7,507 nucleotides of DNA from positions 1 through 7,507 of the forward strand of contig JAQCJA010000214.1 of NCBI GenBank assembly GCA_027593305.1. The letters run 5' to 3'. The notes beneath the pieces are model-generated. The model saw only the letters and a program-made list of their open reading frames with translations, was not told the origin of the DNA and did no database searches. This DNA comes from a bacterium (GTDB lineage Bacteria > Latescibacterota > UBA2968 > UBA8231). The position numbers and the translations under genes are program-made. Of the stretch, positions 6,736-7,507 are shown in pieces. The number at the start of each line of letters is the position of its first letter. Positions within the stretch are counted from its first letter, which is position 1.

Positions 6736-6760
6736 CCAAGAGGTATCATATGGTATAATT
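6729..6760 (+). promoter_or_regulatory. Putative operator: GGTAT/ATACC half-sites with overlapping second -10 box
   Basis: ATACC (6733-6737) and GGTAT (6742-6746) form an inverted repeat with a 4-bp spacer. A second GGTAT (6752-6756) lies exactly 10 bp, one helical turn, after the first. The outer pair tatacca (6732-6738) and tggtata (6751-6757) is a perfect 7-bp inverted repeat. The array overlaps the -10 box TATATA and the likely start site, the place of a repressor operator. It also contains a perfect TATAAT (6754-6759) that lacks a good -35. The binding protein is unknown. Confidence 0.45.
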
Positions 6761-6774
6761 GAGGAGATGCTGCC

Positions 6775-6864
6775 ATGGTACTACGAGTGATTCGCCGTTC
6801 CCTGTGGGCGGGCGTCCTGATATCGTTCCTCCTGATTGGACTGGCTGCCGCAGGCTACGCCTGA
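6775..6864 (+). CDS. Small 29-residue hydrophobic peptide (membrane peptide or orphan signal peptide)
   Basis: GAGGAG (6761-6766) sits 8 bases before ATG 6775, an ideal ribosome binding site, downstream of the promoter described above. The ORF encodes 29 residues. A short basic N-terminus (RVIRR) precedes a hydrophobic stretch of about 19-20 residues, LWAGVLISFLLIGLAAAGYA, then TGA. This is the make-up of a single-pass small membrane protein with its N-terminus inside, and equally of a signal peptide cut near the Ala-rich end. Either it is a genuine small protein, or a leader peptide upstream of the stem-loop that follows, or the remains of an exported protein broken by a stop. The expression signals are better than for most genes here, but such a short ORF can arise by chance. 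Confidence 0.45.
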   Translation: MVLRVIRRSLWAGVLISFLLIGLAAAGYA

Positions 6865-6877
6865 GCAGCTTTCTGCT

Positions 6878-6945
6878 TCGGGGTGCTCCGGGAGGCGACG
6901 CGACAAGCCACGCGGGGGAAGGGAACGTCTCTCGGGGTGCCCCGA
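6878..6945 (+). other. Long RNA stem-loop between the small ORF and a second ribosome binding site
   Basis: Bases 6878-6897 pair without a break with 6926-6945: 20 base pairs, five of them G-U in a plus-strand RNA, closing a 28-nt loop. The arms share a near-repeat, tcggggtgctccg (6878-6890) and tcggggtgccccg (6932-6944), 12 of 13 identical. The second copy can also fold on itself (tcgggg/ccccga, 6932-6945), which would compete with the long stem. A further 5-bp helix, 6865-6869 with 6957-6961, could close the whole unit. An AAGGAGG motif (6962-6968) and an ATG (6974) follow. Five G-U pairs favour folding of the plus-strand RNA only weakly. No known RNA family was recognised. Confidence 0.4.
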
Positions 6946-7019
6946 TCGCAACAGTTGCTGCAAGGAGGGTCGCATGCATCGCGTGCGTGTCCGCCCCAGG
7001 GTCCTTGCTGACGGGACGA

Positions 7020-7127
7020 TCCGGATTCCACGGCATCGATCTGCTGAGCCCCGTCTGGTACCCGCAGGATCTGGCTCTGGACGAGCGCCAGGAATGGTAT
7101 CCGGAGGTCAACTACGCCACGGCATGA
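7020..7127 (+). pseudogene. Orphan C-terminal coding-like segment, unidentified
   Basis: The plus-strand frame ending in TGA 7125-7127 reads like real protein over its last 35 codons: GFHGIDLLSPVWYPQDLALD, then ERQEWYPEVNYATA. It is rich in Trp, Tyr, Asp and Glu, and most third bases are G or C. It stops 8 bp before the convergent dehydrogenase stop, a typical spacing for real convergent genes. No good start codon with a ribosome binding site exists in this frame; GTG 6987 is the nearest candidate. The frame differs from that of the 29-residue ORF, so both could be ends of one gene broken by frameshift or deletion. I do not recognise the family. Confidence 0.3.
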
Positions 7128-7135
7128 CGTCGGCG

Positions 7136-7507
7136 CTAAAAACGGTCGATGACGACAACCCCCTGCTGGGCGAAGTTCGTCATACCCTCGAGTTCCGCCG
7201 GCGATTCCTCCAGCGACACGGTCCTGCCCAGCAAGCGCGCCGGATCGAGGGCCCCGGCGGCAATCATACCAAGCATGGCATCGTACCGGTGGGCCTGCAT
7301 CCCGTGGCTGCCCAGGATGGTCAACTCCCTGGCGATGACCTCGTTCATGGGGATCGAGATGTCGCTGTGGGCGCCGAGGGTGAGGCCAATCTGTACGTGT
7401 CGACCGCGCCGGCGCAGACAGCGGATCGAGTTGCGGCTCGTCGTCGGGTGCCCGAGGGCATCGATGGACAAATGTGCGCCACCGTCGGGCAGTTGCTGAA
7501 TGGCGGG
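7136..7507 (-). CDS. Zinc-dependent alcohol dehydrogenase (MDR family), C-terminal part
   Basis: The gene enters from the right edge; 123 residues and a TAG stop are present. The segment begins inside the NAD(P)-binding fold (SIDALGHPTTSRNSIRCL, then RRRGRHVQIGL). It continues with the typical NEVIARELTILGSHG strand-helix unit and a C-terminal catalytic-domain tail (ALDPARLLGRTVSLEESPAE, ending VVVIDRF). This pattern belongs to medium-chain zinc dehydrogenases of the sorbitol/threonine/alcohol dehydrogenase type, which oxidise alcohols or polyols with NAD(P). The catalytic zinc ligands and the glycine-rich dinucleotide motif would lie in the missing N-terminal part, so cofactor and substrate cannot be judged. 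It converges on the orphan coding tail with 8 bp between stops and is not in the operon at 575-3218. Confidence 0.85.
   Translation of the reverse strand, partial: PAIQQLPDGGAHLSIDALGHPTTSRNSIRCLRRRGRHVQIGLTLGAHSDISIPMNEVIARELTILGSHGMQAHRYDAMLGMIAAGALDPARLLGRTVSLEESPAELEGMTNFAQQGVVVIDRF

Larger units (their letters stand above)
6601..7135. other. 535-bp region without a confident full-length gene
   Basis: Between the transglutaminase-like stop and the dehydrogenase stop there is no convincing ORF of normal size on either strand. The first 80 bases hold the stem-loop after the stop. Bases 6680-6775 are AT-rich and hold the CRP-like dyad, promoter, operator-like repeats and ribosome binding site. 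Bases 6775-6975 hold the small ORF and the long stem-loop, and 7020-7127 the orphan coding tail. No tRNA, rRNA, insertion sequence ends or CRISPR repeats were seen. Confidence 0.7.

Noticed and set aside
6767..6790. A 7-codon ORF starting at ATG 6767
   Set aside because: The ribosome binding site abuts this ATG with no spacing, while ATG 6775 has the ideal 8 bases.
6974..7507. A plus-strand ORF starting at ATG 6974 after AAGGAGG and open to the window edge
   Set aside because: Most of it is antisense to the alcohol dehydrogenase and its residues look random (rich in Arg, Gly, Pro); the start signals are noted, but the protein is not supported.
1..7507. CRISPR array, insertion sequence, tRNA or rRNA
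   Set aside because: No spaced direct repeats, transposase motifs, cloverleaf or rRNA-like segments were seen; the only tandem repeat has no spacers.

Overview
The window is GC-rich, densely packed bacterial DNA. Its gene content (a PhyH-type oxygenase, an acid-sugar dehydratase of the enolase superfamily, a PD40 beta-propeller, a transglutaminase-like protein and a zinc alcohol dehydrogenase, with no replication or housekeeping genes) suggests the catabolic part of a large genome from an uncultured bacterium such as Latescibacterota or Poribacteria. That assignment is inferred from gene content alone.

Layout from left to right. Positions 2-519 hold the 3' part of a phytanoyl-CoA dioxygenase-family gene on the plus strand, interrupted by an apparent one-base deletion near 275-278. 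Positions 520-574 are a convergent gap filled by a 13-bp tandem repeat whose units can each fold into a mini-hairpin. Positions 575-3218 are a three-gene minus-strand operon in the order M14 metallopeptidase, mandelate-racemase-type dehydratase, S51 peptidase E. Its two junctions are GTGA and ATGA stop/start overlaps, so translation is probably coupled. A 92-bp divergent spacer with a canonical G-quadruplex motif separates this operon from a plus-strand pair: a PD40 propeller protein (3311-4492) and a 702-residue transglutaminase-like protein (4492-6600), joined by a TGATG overlap. The window ends with the C-terminal part of a minus-strand zinc-dependent alcohol dehydrogenase (7136-7507).

The 535-bp gap at 6601-7135 is the least ordinary stretch. 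It holds a stem-loop just after the transglutaminase stop, a CRP-like dyad, a good sigma70-type promoter (TTGACT, 17 bp, TATATA), GGTAT/ATACC half-sites forming a putative operator, a perfect TATAAT, a strong ribosome binding site, a 29-codon membrane-peptide ORF, a 20-bp stem, a second ribosome binding site, and an orphan coding-looking tail that ends 8 bp before the dehydrogenase stop. It may be a regulated small gene with a structured RNA, or a decayed gene that kept its promoter.

As a working idea (inference), the minus-strand operon could release a sugar acid or amino acid from a conjugate: M14 and S51 enzymes cut amide bonds and the dehydratase acts on the acid. The propeller and transglutaminase-like proteins would act in the same process. 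No transport gene or regulator gene is visible.
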